A DNA stretch of 64,000 bases from Echinococcus granulosus (taxonomy: Eukaryota > Platyhelminthes > Cestoda > Cyclophyllidea > Taeniidae), in NCBI RefSeq assembly GCF_000524195.1, contig NW_020170435.1, positions 242,246 to 306,245 on the forward strand, read 5' to 3'. A program made the position numbers and the translations under genes. The notes beneath the pieces are model-generated. The model was not told the DNA's origin. It was given only the letters and a program-made list of their open reading frames with translations, and did no database searches. Below, piece after piece: positions 24,901 to 32,341 of the stretch. The first letter of the stretch is position 1. Each line of letters opens with the position of its first letter.

Positions 24901-27900
24901 TAGGCGGGAAGAAGTTGAACCTTCACACCTGAGATAGCAGGCAAGTGGACCGATCCTTCTTACTAGATAAAACTCCACCAAGAAAGAGGAGATTGAGCGG
25001 CATCAGGAGCGTCGCACCAAGGGAGACATCACTTCCATCTACGCACAGGTCATTTTGGTCGCCTAGACACCGCCAGATGGCAGTGTTGCCAGACCTCGCT
25101 TTTTATAGGTTGAATAGACTACCAAAAATGTCATTGAATGACTTATCCAAAAACGCATCAACTTTTGACAAAGGCAAAGGCAGACCAACGATACACACAG
25201 CCACACAGAAGGGGAGAAGGAGAGACCGCACGCCGGTCCCCATCCTGGTTGAGATAAAGGCGCGGGGTCGCAATTTCGAGCATAGAACCTTCCTAATGAG
25301 CCCCGTCAAGGTGGAATGATGGACGAGACCTACCACCAATCACCAGCTACGAAGGTAACGGGGGGGATCGTTATTCCACTAAACAAAGTACAGTCAGGTG
25401 CTATTAACCATCTTGGGTGTGAAAAGGCCAGAGTTAACCCTACACACGAGATAAATAACCCGAACAGTGTATAAAAGGGGCTAGTTGGTCAGGGTATACA
25501 TGAACCATGTCCTAGTGGCCGCTTATCCCGTAAAAGTACAGAATGCATGAGAGATAGAGCGGAGAGAGCGAGAGTGAAGGGAAGAAGTAAAAATTAAGAC
25601 TACAATCATTTGATGCCCCAGCTCTGCCTCATTTTTACCAAAAAGGCTGAACAAAATAAAGATACACACCTCCTCTTTCCTCCCCACCCTAAACGAATGT
25701 AATCAAGTCTTTTAACCAATCAGCGGTGAGTACAGACCTGCTACCTCGAGTGACCCACCCTCACCCCCTCCTAGTTTAAATAAAGTGACAAAATCGCATT
25801 TTCCGTTGTTTTGTAGTAGATTTTAAGGTTTTTTGTTGGGCTGAACTTGCATAGTTAAAATGCCTACTTTTCAATGTTGGCAATCTATGAGGCGGTGGGA
25901 GGGAGGGGGACAGTGAGGCGGGGAAGGTCTGATGAGGTACACATAACTGCTGATTTACATTAATTGGCAAATATTTAATCCACCTATCAAAAGGTGTCCG
26001 GTGAATTGGATATAGAGAAGTTACTTAAATCCCTTTACTCTCAGTTGGTTGGCCAGATGCTGCCTGATGAGTCATTCCAATGCGATTGGCTGTATCAGTG
26101 ATGAGGAGGGTGGAAGAAAATAACCTCCCCGCAGGTGGGAGTTTAACACCTACATCACTTCACTCTTTGTACTTAATGAATGACAAGAGATCAGGTTTTG
26201 ACAGTCGCATGAGCACACAGAAAACGGACAGCAGGTAGACTGTTTGGAATGGGGGGAGGGGGGAGAGAGGGAGGCACGTGAATACCTAGACATTTTGGCC
26301 CTCAAGAAGTAGACATTGGAGGCCAAGATTATAAATCCTAACGAAGAGGAGGGACGGCATTTTCCATCTAACAATCCCCCTAAAGCTGTTCTGACGCGGA
26401 AAATAAAAAGCCCTCCCTGATCGGGTGCACTAAAAGACCCCAAGTACGTAAGAGAAACCAGAAGGATCGGATTTCCACATGTAGTGGAGCCGCTGCGTTC
26501 CAAGGCCTTACCCGAAAAAGAGTTTGTTTTTTCTATTTCACATCAGCCTTTCAGTAAATTCAGGAATCATGTATGAGGTCAAACGTATCCGCCCCTACCC
26601 CTCACCTGTTCTATAATAGGTTACCGTATTTCTACCCCATTACTTCACAACCAAAAAATATCCAATTAAATGGCCTATTCCCTCGTCGGTAGGGCGTCTC
26701 CAAGTCTCCAGTCCAGATGTTTAACCGTTCTGACATATGGCAGAAAGTACCCATTATGGTGGACCAATCAACGTGCTGTACACTTCTAACATCCACTGAT
26801 ATCTTTACGACACAATTTGGTGTATCCATTTATCAATAAGCAGATGAAGAGCACACATTCTAGATTAGTAACTTGTGAGCTAGAGTGGTAAACAAAGAAA
26901 TTCAGGCCGTCACACATACGTGACGCAGGTAGTGAATATCCCCAAAACACCTCCATCAGTAAGGCAGTAAAGCGACTAAATCCCTTCACCAAAAGAAGAA
27001 AAGTGAGATAATATTAACCTCTCCCATTGTCTACTTTCGCCAGGAAAAACAAACAGCCTAATACTTACGTTGCTTAGTGAATGAATGGCGATGCCTCTGC
27101 TATACACTGGTATTTTTGGGGAGGAAAAAAGAGGAGAAAGGCCTTGTGTACACTCACACACACCTACGCGCCCACATGCATGCATGCAGGCATTGGGGGG
27201 AGAAGAGTGGGAAAGGAATTTTGTTTTCAACCCAAGCGACCAATGAGAGGTGAGAACAAGAACGCGCCACATTTAAAGGCAGGGTTTTTTTGTTGCGGAC
27301 AAATACGCAAATATGCCTATTGTAACTGATCCAAAAGAAGTGTAAGGCTACCGACCTGAACGTAGAGAAGATTCAACTGGACCGGGTCTCTAGCATCCAC
27401 ATTCATGTCCGAAAAGAAGTAGCGCCTTCGAAGAAGCAGAATCTCCTTCTCATCGATGCCCTGTTGTCGCAAACTCTGAGCCGGATTGAGCCAAATCACT
27501 TAAAGGAGAAGAAAAAAGACAAAGGCCATAAGTAGGGCACGAATAAGCCATCACGGCTGCAACTTTTTCTTCTGACTCGCAGGGGAGGTCTGCATCATAC
27601 CCTCGAGATAACTTGTGCCCTGCACTTTTCCACTATTCTGTAGCAACGCAAAGAAAGCTGCGGTTAGAGTGTGGAAGTAACTAATTTTCTTTCCCTATTT
27701 TTTTATAAAAGTCCCACACCAGGAGGTAGTAATGGCAACCACATGAGTTCCAGACCCCCGCGACCAATCACAACGCGACCTTGATTTGGCTTTGAAGAGA
27801 CGCGTACAAGCGTGTAAGCAGTTGGATTTCACTCACCTTCATCGTCAGTGTGGAGCTCTTTGCGAAGCTTCTCCATCTTATCAGCATCTCGAAGGGTACC

Positions 27901-30900
27901 CACCAATCCACCAGTTTGATGATGAGCACGTTTTAGGGTTACACCTCGATCCTTTTCCGCCTCCTCTGTATCGCGTACCAGGAGGTACTCCTCGTAGTTA
28001 TAAATGCCTGTACAAGGGGAGCCACGCATTAATTCACCGGATCACCTGGAGAACAGACCAAATTTTTGCGAATTTTGGTCCTTTCAGTAGGATTAGCCTC
28101 TCCCTAAGCCATCTCGTGAAACGATGGTTCTAGCGTGTGGGGGAAGTGGGACCTGGGTTAGTCATCCCATCAGTGTCCGTGTGGTGACTCAGGAGAGATG
28201 GATGGATATGAGACATTCTTTCAGACAAAATCCTACACTCTTTCTTTCAAACAGGGTGCAAGTGCAACCTACCTTCCACCTCCGCCCACCCCTCCGTCCT
28301 TTTTACTAGTCGTCGGTCTCGAACACAAAGTGTGAAGGAAGTGCGACTAGGTGATTTTATACCTCTCCCAAAGCGCTATATATGACTCATTTCACGGAAA
28401 GATTGCTAGGACGGCCAAGTTTTGCCACCAGGTCTGCGGCAATATCGACAAAACGACAGCGGATCAGTAGGTACGACGATTCGTATGTCTCGTGAAATGT
28501 TGACGAGGGGGTCACTAGAGGGAATGGGCATAATCTCTGGGGTGCCAGTGCTTCTGTCTGCTATGGATGGGTCAAAATGGAACCTCTAATCTCACAGATG
28601 CAATAAGAAATGCCGCTTTTATATGATGGCACTGACACGTATGACAAGTGGCGGGTCCTATTACTGGTGCAGAGGTGATAGCCAATCCAAACCAGACACT
28701 GTTTACCGACATGCCAGACAGCAGGCAACAACCCTTGCTGAATTGTGTGGGTGTGTAACAGCCTAACCTGTCTTGCCGACTGGCACAAAAAAGTCAAACT
28801 CTAACACCCGCATAATTTCACACCACGCTACGGCATGCTACACTGATGGGACGCCGTGTCTGATGGGCCAACACTCCAAATGGGCGTGCACAGATCTGCG
28901 TGCCGCACACAGCCGCATGGCCTTTCCTCCTTACGTCCGACACAGAACAGTTGAAAGAGGCATTTCCGTGAGATCGTAACTCCTTGGAGTGCATCATTGC
29001 ATGAGGCGAGGCACGGGAAGGTGACGTGAAAACGAGCTTCAAAACAGCGGAAGCACGCGAATTTAACACTTCAGGATTACTGTCAAGGTGAAGCAGATTG
29101 TGTCTTGGAGTAATTGAGCCGTACTGACAGATAGTCCTGGAAGAAGCGCGGGTAGGGGGTGAAATTAATTCCCCGTTTGATGAGAACGAACGATTTCTAA
29201 AGCCTTATGAGCAGAATAAAAGTAAAAAGCGCTCAGATTCGTTTTAGAAGACAAAGGCAGCCAATCACGAGGCTGGATAATACCCACCAATCAATTCCAA
29301 CCAATCGGATAAAAGGTATGAAATTTTCGAGGAAAAAAAGGGGGAGGGGAAAAAAGCCATACCCATTTTTGTACAGATGGGAAGCATTAATTCGGCCAGA
29401 GTTTTACTATCATCCACTCGAAGGGTTTTGCGTGTTCCATCCATTGTACGAATGTAAAGCCATCGAAATCGGTACTTGTATTCAATTATGTCCTGAAAAT
29501 AAATAACAAAGGAAATAAAAAAATAAATAATGAGACTTCTCATCATCTTTAAACGGTTATCCAAGATAGGCATTTCTGTTCCCCCACTCAAGTGGAGGGA
29601 TGTTTTGAACAGGCACCTGTTTATGATGGGACAAATGGGATGGGATGTCCTACGCAAAGCAGAGTGCAGGGAGGAGCTACGTCCTTCATATTAAAAGATA
29701 ATCCCCCTTAAAGCCTTAATCTTAAAATAACTTTCCATTGGCAAGTAATGGACACTTCTATCAGTCATGCATCTTACTACACCGAAAGAGAAATTAGTCA
29801 AACGATTTATTCATCAAAGGGAGAAGGCGAAAGTGAAAGAAAAGGCAGTTGGCTTGGAATTTACTGAACCCTGGACCTCTCGTGACCTTAACTGTGAGTC
29901 ATTCGGTTTGGCACGTGTCTGTGTGTGTGCTACGCAGGAATTTAATTACCCACAAATTTGTGTGTGCTGCAAATGCCTGCTTTTGGATCTAATGGGAGTG
30001 GCTATTGTTGCTCTCCAAAGTGCGTTCTCACGCTTCCAAATTGGCAATGAAAGTGGAAAAAACAAAGAAGGCAGATAATGTTGAAAGAAAAATAAGGGGC
30101 AAATGTGTCCTTTCTGAATCATTATTTGTTCTCTAGTTCCAGAGACCGCTAGGAGGGGGAGGGTCTAAGGAAAACCAGCCCCCTGTTTTAAAAGAAAAGG
30201 TGACCTCTTGACTTCGTCCTATGCCTTGAAGATCTATCGCAACCATTTGAGAGAGGAGCAAACAATTCCCTATTTTTTCCAGTGCAGTGACAGATCTGAC
30301 TGGATCACATCGCTGTCTTGTCATTTGTCAGGAGTGGAGAAGGTATCTTTTTCGATGTGATCAAGGAGACGCCCGTCAAGTGTGAAAAAAAGTGGAAAAC
30401 AGAGAGAGAAAGAATTGTTCTACCAACTAGAAGGAAGGGAATGACAGACACTTTGTCATCGAGTAGGGCACAATCAAGGAGAGAAGCTAACTTCCCTCCT
30501 CCTTCTCGCAGTCCCATCCGATAAAAGAAATAAAGTCAGTTGAATAGGTAAAAGAGGGCAAAAGTTGTTTCTGATAGCAGCCAGAAGAGGGATAGAAGAT
30601 TCAAAAGGCTGAAAAAAGGAGAGGGACCACAGCTGTCATGACTCAGGCCAGATGCGAACAGTTGGCTTGGCCATGTAAATGCGTGTGTGTGTGTGTGTGT
30701 GTGGGCACGCGTGGTAGACTTATTTCTCCTGCAGGTGGGTATTCAATAGTCCCTTTCACCTATCCAAGATACCTGTTGACTTTGTACAAAACCTGACACC
30801 TTGACAGGTCAAAAAGGTGGTCACTTTTTGCATCCCTTTCTCGTCTCCCTCCTCCAGCCCCGCCCCGCCCCGCCCCGCCCCCTCTTCCCGCCCTGATTGC

Positions 30901-32341
30901 AGTAGGAATGCTAGATTTGACAAGCAAGAGCTTTCGTTTGAAAGGGGAGGCTTTGATGTTACAGGTGTACACACACGCACACACACACGCCCAAGGGAAG
31001 CTGCAGCGGCGAGCGTGTCCTACCCTACTACGGAATAGCTGGCGCGCAAATGCCGCGAATCAGTCCAAAAAACAGTGGCCATGCGTGGGTGGATGTGTGT
31101 GCGTGCGTGATGAGGGATTCTATCAACGAAGGCACAAAACAAAACTAAACCCAAAATTGTGCTTTTGCATCAACCGTGTGTGTTTGTATGTGCGTGTGTG
31201 TGTGTGTATGGAATGCCTTCATGTGGACGACTGATCGATGAATGACCTCAGAGCCCACAGGCCACCCAAATCCCCGTTCACTTGGCACTAAATGCAACAG
31301 TTTCAAGAACATGTCGCCTCAGATGTGGCGGAGAACACTGGATAGGTAGAACACAGTCAGAGATGGGAAATTCTGAAGCGAGATTCCTGCACGCACACAC
31401 ACACACACACACACCGACACTGAAAAAAAGGTGGGACAGGGGAAGTGGGCAATCAATGGAGGCAGCACAGTCCGCGTGTGCGGTGTAGGATAGACACACA
31501 CGCACACACACCCACATATAATAGCAACAACAAGTGGACACACAGATGTGCTGCCTTACAAAGGCAAAATGAAGCCTCGACACTCACCCCATTGCGTAGA
31601 ATGTAGTGCTCCAAGCTACGAGAATTGTCCAACCAGAGGCCTTTCTTGTTATCCTCGTGAGGAAGAAACAGACCGTAGTCTTTAGCTATGGCAGGGAGAG
31701 AGTTCTTTAGTGTACCATAACGCCCACCATCAGTGTCACATATATGTGACAGATGCTTAAATCGTTGCCTATACAAATTAGCTTTCCCGATTTTTGAAAT
31801 GAAGTGGTCGATTTGCCTCAAGACAAAAAGTCTTCTTGCGTCACTGTCTTGGTGTCATTTTACGGTCTTTTAGTCCCTCTTCATGTCAACAATGAGCCAC
31901 TGTTCTCAGAGGCACTACATTGGTGACAGGGATAAGCAATGATGTCAATTTCGTTGACCAGAGCCACCAAAGGTAGACATCCCCTCAAAAGACAAGTTTA
32001 AGGTAAGTTTTTCAGTCTTCAGTGAGACCTAATTACACCGTGCACTAAGAGCATGATGACCCTCTTTCTCCCCTCCTTAGCTTAGTACCATGGCAAGCGG
32101 GTGGCACACGGATCGGGTTCACTGCAGAATTGAGATTAAGCCTCTAGCGATTACAGGGAGTGACAGGAGCAATGAAAGATGGGGACTTACGATTGTCGAG
32201 CCCATCAATTTCACGGATTTGATGACGAATCTGATCACATGCCTGTCCCACCGTCATGAGAGCATCGAAAACCAGAGTTTTTGTCACATCAGCATCGGGC
32301 ACGTGGATTCGCAAGGCTAATCGTCGACTGTCGCCAACCAT
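6693..32341 (-). CDS. TLN: Talin, complete gene, 43 coding exons
   Basis: Talin links integrin tails to actin and activates integrins at adhesion sites. Forty-three exons join in phase to 8,574 bases (2,857 residues plus stop); vertebrate talins are about 2,540. The head has F0 (1-83), F1 with its long loop (84-200), F2 (200-310) and F3 (310-405). F3 keeps LVPRLLGITK and the KWAASP motif that holds the integrin NPxY site. A long low-complexity linker (about 440-560) is followed by helical rod bundles with landmarks such as TSQLVACTK, IIADLDTTILFAS and QLADVVKQGA. The tail (about 2,600-2,820) aligns with the I/LWEQ actin-binding module but is strongly derived, and ends in a short coiled coil. 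R12 carries an insertion, and two microexons lie at bundle borders. The start is the first Met of the F0 frame, just inside an acceptor-like AG, so a 5' UTR exon probably lies upstream. Exon borders are read by eye; cassette use is not known. Confidence 0.97.
6891..7037 (-). CDS. TLN: Talin exon 42 (2773-2821), last I/LWEQ helix and linker
   Basis: TAARVVKEQTDKMSTMVRNK aligns without gaps to the last helix of the vertebrate core; a Ser/Pro-rich linker follows. Acceptor TTTGATAG, donor GTATAG, phase 0 on both sides. Confidence 0.85.
7038..8154 (-). other. Talin intron 41
   Basis: GTAAAC to GATAG, phase 0. No further talin helix could be found. It contains a pyrimidine-rich false or alternative acceptor at 7129 (see findings) and a GA microsatellite near 7780. 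Confidence 0.75.
8155..8385 (-). CDS. TLN: Talin exon 41 (2696-2772), I/LWEQ core
   Basis: RERLLNAVRQVATASGELLY matches the family LISSAKQVAAS block. At the position of the basic KVK triad of vertebrate talin this protein reads QSN. Phase 0 on both sides. Confidence 0.88.
8466..8615 (-). CDS. TLN: Talin exon 40 (2646-2695), start of I/LWEQ core
   Basis: ILSMARAVTLATREFVQ corresponds to the family ILEAAKSIAAATSALVK helix. No tryptophan is present where the family has GQWSQ. Confidence 0.85.
8842..8993 (-). CDS. TLN: Talin exon 39 (2595-2645), rod R12 helix
   Basis: LLTGTEAALEASRRIDVAL corresponds to the family ENELLGAAAAIEAAAKKL helix. It starts in phase 1 and ends phase 0 at GTATGT. Confidence 0.85.
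9072..9146 (-). CDS. TLN: Talin exon 38 (2570-2594), R12 insertion
   Basis: A 75-nt exon, phase 1 on both sides, reading WRDVAEKYLGRHIAFHHHY and a few more residues. It has no counterpart in vertebrate talin as I recall it. Acceptor TTTTCAG, donor GTATGT. Confidence 0.78.
9228..9272 (-). CDS. TLN: Talin exon 37 (2555-2569), small exon of R12 insertion
   Basis: A 45-nt symmetrical phase-1 exon, DNPRLVMYFRVSNPE, between a CTTTTTGCAG acceptor and a perfect GTAAGT donor. It could be skipped without changing frame. Confidence 0.78.
9356..9461 (-). CDS. TLN: Talin exon 36 (2520-2554), rod R12
   Basis: NPNDLNRVSASAGKITTLSN aligns with the family segment PSPELKQQLTGHSKRVAGSV without gaps. Ends phase 1 at GTTAGT. 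Confidence 0.88.
9546..9653 (-). CDS. TLN: Talin exon 35 (2484-2519), rod R12
   Basis: QPEIKEEFRKGSADTVRKVV and ELLDAV align without gaps with the vertebrate HPEVAPDV to LELLDHV helix, so no exon is missing before it. Phase 0. Confidence 0.9.
9654..11029 (-). other. Talin intron 34, 1.4 kb
   Basis: GTGCAT to TTTTAG. It contains two adjacent degenerate palindromes at about 10345-10377 and no talin exon I can support. Confidence 0.75.
11030..11407 (-). CDS. TLN: Talin exon 34 (2358-2483), R11/R12
   Basis: LLKSVDSIDMESTRGTKALI matches the LLKTVKAVEDEATKGTRALE region of talin. The end, ARHAVVDLVNACK, matches the RRAIADMLRACK helix. Confidence 0.94.
11487..11612 (-). CDS. TLN: Talin exon 33 (2316-2357), rod R11
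   Basis: VLILGAAKDAAVALRSTLLA corresponds to the family VLINAVKDVAKALGDLI helix. Phase 0, donor GTAAGT. Confidence 0.93.
11613..12380 (-). other. Talin intron 32
   Basis: Contains a purine-rich low-complexity stretch (about 11770-11890). No gene seen. Confidence 0.75.
12381..12564 (-). CDS. TLN: Talin exon 32 (2254-2315), rod R11
   Basis: Carries ISQLADVVKQGAALIGPG, close to the highly conserved ITRLADVVKLGAASLG of animal talins. Confidence 0.95.
12855..13108 (-). CDS. TLN: Talin exon 31 (2170-2253), rod R11
   Basis: GTQACLQGASTVSGIIADLD then TTILFASSGTL is a talin hallmark. It ends phase 2 at GTGGGT; the frame runs on into the intron for a few codons. Confidence 0.93.
13183..13599 (-). 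CDS. TLN: Talin exon 30 (2031-2169), rod R10/R11
   Basis: HFTDYQSRLLRLARHM matches the SFVDYQTTMVRTAKAI helix. I chose the acceptor ATTCAG at 13600 because it keeps phase; the CATTTTAG about 30 bases upstream would shift the frame. Confidence 0.88.
13677..13823 (-). CDS. TLN: Talin exon 29 (1982-2030), rod R10
   Basis: 49 codons in phase 0 from SDPIREAVGDGVKAQIDSCE to ESRAL; corresponds to the EALEEAVQMMTEAVEDL helices. Confidence 0.9.
13898..14158 (-). CDS. TLN: Talin exon 28 (1895-1981), rod R9/R10
   Basis: TVLESVEQLISAAKQAGGNP matches TLAESALQLLYTAKEAGGNP almost throughout. Acceptor TTTTCAACAG, donor GTTAGC. Confidence 0.95.
14468..14612 (-). CDS. TLN: Talin exon 27 (1846-1894), rod R9
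   Basis: It begins NEQGPGQAECQRALLNIRRL, matching the family KAPGQLECETAIAALN. The acceptor GATTTAG, not the nearer GAACAG, keeps phase 2 to 0. Confidence 0.9.
14690..14877 (-). CDS. TLN: Talin exon 26 (1784-1845), rod R9
   Basis: AQQPICLAGQACLESGRGVI and SRDLTDNTKHLLAVL fit the family ILESAGGL and SVSDSIKKLI helices. Ends phase 2 at GTTAGT. Confidence 0.9.
14947..15249 (-). CDS. TLN: Talin exon 25 (1683-1783), rod R8/R9
   Basis: VVNLANDMSANVRSLRDACN aligns with VLSAATIVAKHTSALCNSCR. It directly follows the 12-nt microexon. Confidence 0.93.
15456..15467 (-). CDS. TLN: Talin exon 24, 12-nt microexon (DRAR)
   Basis: A phase-0 microexon, GATCGGGCTCGT, between a pyrimidine-rich CTCACTCTCTTCCAG acceptor and a perfect GTAAGTG donor. 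With it, four residues precede the R8/R9 helix; without it, the protein aligns gaplessly to vertebrate talin. It may be a cassette. Confidence 0.65.
15570..15713 (-). CDS. TLN: Talin exon 23 (1631-1678)
   Basis: AAYLIGVAHPTSEPGRGGPV matches the family AAYLVGVSDPNSQAGQQG. Acceptor CATAG, donor GTATGC. Confidence 0.95.
15759..15881 (-). CDS. TLN: Talin exon 22 (1590-1630)
   Basis: 41 codons, PLSDGIRGTLDGIKSHNTEV to VVEETSQ, corresponding to the family helix before the AAYLVG block. Confidence 0.9.
15954..16140 (-). CDS. TLN: Talin exon 21 (1527-1589)
   Basis: SVTDSISHLLSVSVSG and DAELRRLEAMRPLLEYPDRP match the family SINQLIT and ALRELETVRELLENPVQP. It follows a 44-bp intron. Confidence 0.94.
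16185..17056 (-). CDS. TLN: Talin exon 20 (1237-1526), largest rod exon
   Basis: 872 nt. Carries LLKALPGQKELSEASDLVGR, matching the family CVSCLPGQRDVDNALRAVGD, and FNQATADLTSCYTPSNFRRS, matching LNQAATELVQASRGTPQDLA. Phase 0 in, phase 2 out. Confidence 0.95.
17155..17418 (-). CDS. TLN: Talin exon 19 (1149-1236)
   Basis: Carries SMVPTIGDPAVQSALDNSTS and LQMDGALASLLRTV, matching the family ASVPTIQDQASAMQL and LEMDSALSVV segments. Confidence 0.95.
17519..17650 (-). CDS. TLN: Talin exon 18 (1105-1148)
   Basis: ILINEKAVSDLLPKMVSAIR and DPLAQLELICACEHAIQ fit the family SCKAVAEQIPLLVQGV and SAQLALIAASQSFLQ. Confidence 0.93.
17735..17953 (-). CDS. TLN: Talin exon 17 (1032-1104)
   Basis: 73 codons, with AARAVVSASNNLITTSRYAA in the place of the family Ala-rich KQAAASATQTIAAAQHAA helix. 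Confidence 0.92.
18028..18267 (-). CDS. TLN: Talin exon 16 (952-1031)
   Basis: LFAAAKQLADATTELINQAK matches LLSAAKILADATAKMVEAAK. The donor GTGGAG is weak, and the frame stays open beyond it. Confidence 0.9.
18342..18596 (-). CDS. TLN: Talin exon 15 (867-951)
   Basis: VLAPTIHQASCQQQLSE matches VVAPTISSPVCQEQLVE. Phase 0 on both sides; the donor is GTGGGT. Confidence 0.95.
18685..18855 (-). CDS. TLN: Talin exon 14 (810-866), rod R2
   Basis: DKLLELAKEVANSTAVLVVK and TSQLVACTK are near-identical to the family R2 helices. Confidence 0.96.
18986..19009 (-). CDS. TLN: Talin exon 13, 24-nt microexon (ADLLALYQ)
   Basis: A phase-0 exon of eight codons between a GACTTGTAG acceptor and a GTTAGT donor, at the R1/R2 border. 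Its flanking exons would join in frame without it, giving a better fit to vertebrate talin. Confidence 0.65.
19292..19486 (-). CDS. TLN: Talin exon 12 (737-801), end of rod R1
   Basis: AANRVGEASNDFLRYV matches the family AAGNVGQASGELLQQI helix; an acidic segment to ERAYQ follows. Confidence 0.94.
19566..20147 (-). CDS. TLN: Talin exon 11 (543-736), start of rod
   Basis: 194 codons from TQYYVCKTMTPAQRAL. It contains rod R1 helices and extra polar sequence that accounts for much of the extra length of this talin. Donor GTATCA, phase 0. Confidence 0.93.
20229..20526 (-). CDS. TLN: Talin exon 10 (443-542), head-rod linker
   Basis: Polar, Gln-rich sequence (RFQQPQQAQPP, NDDDNNMVG) with no fixed fold expected. 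It lies where vertebrate talin has its protease-sensitive linker. Confidence 0.9.
20775..20956 (-). CDS. TLN: Talin exon 9 (383-442), end of F3
   Basis: DFGEYSPDEYYTAQTAEGEQ and ISQLIAGYIDIILKK are the last strand and helix of the F3 PTB-like fold. Confidence 0.96.
21858..21873. repeat. Degenerate copy of the GTCAC-N6-GTGAC palindrome
   Basis: GTCGCATATTTGTGAC: one half-site exact, two mismatches to the perfect copy at 31735. Confidence 0.4.
21923..21958. repeat. (GACA)n microsatellite
   Basis: About nine tetramer units with one interruption. Confidence 0.9.
21975..22130 (-). CDS. TLN: Talin exon 8 (331-382), F3 integrin-binding
   Basis: EKMKGKNRLVPRLLGITKDS and LKWAASPNAFTM. The Trp of the integrin NPxY pocket is kept and the preceding Arg is Lys. 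Lys324 of vertebrate talin-1 (numbering from memory) reads Arg. Confidence 0.96.
22131..22986 (-). other. Talin intron 7
   Basis: GTAAGT to TTTTTAG. A possibly repeat-derived stretch at about 22320-22900; no coding evidence. Confidence 0.7.
22987..23155 (-). CDS. TLN: Talin exon 7 (274-330), F2
   Basis: LKDYLPKEFLKVKNVEKKIF and IEARVKYCHFCRSLKTYGIT match the family F2 helices, including the basic Lys pair that contacts acidic lipids in vertebrates. Confidence 0.96.
23156..24271 (-). other. Talin intron 6 with ORF fragments
   Basis: Minus-strand open segments at about 23304-23390, 23387-23671 and 23774-23910 are separated by splice-like sites (see findings). I recognise no family in them. 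Confidence 0.6.
24272..24399 (-). CDS. TLN: Talin exon 6 (232-273), F1/F2
   Basis: LKDAILNGTHPVTLEEAVTL and LQCQVELGNYNPNKFKSGYL match the family DDILNGSHPVSFDKACEF and CQIQFGPHNEQKHKAGFL. Ends phase 2 at GTGAGT. Confidence 0.96.
24400..27355 (-). other. Talin intron 5, 3 kb
   Basis: Longest head intron but one. It holds a 124-codon plus-strand open frame (24945-25319) with no recognisable family, and an exact palindrome at 26909-26924. Confidence 0.7.
26909..26924. repeat. GTCAC-N6-GTGAC palindrome, copy 1
   Basis: GTCACACATACGTGAC, in talin intron 5. Confidence 0.8.
27356..27498 (-). CDS. TLN: Talin exon 5 (184-231), F1
   Basis: WLNPAQSLRQQGIDEKEILL and VDARDPVQLNLLYVQ match the family closely. 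The donor GTCGGT is unusual at +3. Confidence 0.96.
27837..28007 (-). CDS. TLN: Talin exon 4 (127-183), F1 with its loop
   Basis: YNYEEYLLVRDTEEAEKDRG, a charged loop, then LRKELHTDDE. Corresponds to the EYSLVRELMEEKKEE and KLHTDDE parts of F1. Confidence 0.95.
28008..29362 (-). other. Talin intron 3
   Basis: 1.36 kb; no coding evidence. Part (about 28560-29070) has the mixed composition of an old dispersed repeat. Confidence 0.65.
29363..29492 (-). CDS. TLN: Talin exon 3 (84-126), start of F1
   Basis: DIIEYKYRFRWLYIRTMDGT then VDDSKTLAELMLPICTKMG; matches family IRMLDGTVKTIMVDDSKTV. Acceptor TTTTCAG, donor GTATGG. Confidence 0.97.
30683..30703. repeat. (TG)n microsatellite
   Basis: About ten TG units. 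Confidence 0.95.
30858..30881. repeat. (CCCCG)n short tandem repeat
   Basis: Four pentamer units plus a C run; the G-rich complement lies on the transcribed RNA of talin. Confidence 0.9.
31394..31414. repeat. (CA)n microsatellite
   Basis: About ten CA units. Confidence 0.95.
31588..31685 (-). CDS. TLN: Talin exon 2 (51-83), end of F0
   Basis: KDYGLFLPHEDNKKGLWLDN and LEHYILRNG match family DFGLFLSDDDPKKGIWLE and LDYYMLRNGD. Ends phase 0 at GTGAGT. Confidence 0.97.
31735..31750. repeat. GTCAC-N6-GTGAC palindrome, copy 2 (perfect)
   Basis: GTCACATATATGTGAC is its own reverse complement over 16 bases. It lies 50 bases upstream of the talin exon 2 acceptor. Confidence 0.85.
32191..32341 (-). 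CDS. TLN: Talin exon 1 coding part (1-50), F0
   Basis: MVGDSRRLALRIHVPDADVT then DALMTVGQACDQIRHQIREI; the family starts MVALSLKISI. A GGATGTAG acceptor-like site 7 bases before ATG suggests a separate 5' UTR exon. Ends phase 1 at GTAAGT. Confidence 0.94.

Larger units (their letters stand above)
29493..31587 (-). other. Talin intron 2, 2.1 kb
   Basis: Microsatellite-rich: (TG)n 30683-30703, CCCCG repeats 30858-30881 and (CA)n 31394-31414. No gene seen; open frames here are low-complexity. Confidence 0.75.

Noticed and set aside
24945..25319. 124-codon plus-strand open frame in talin intron 5
   Set aside because: Rich in Arg/Ser by base composition, no family resemblance, no promoter or poly(A) context.
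30740..31240. Several open frames around the CCCCG and TG repeats
   Set aside because: Low-complexity translations inside a talin intron.
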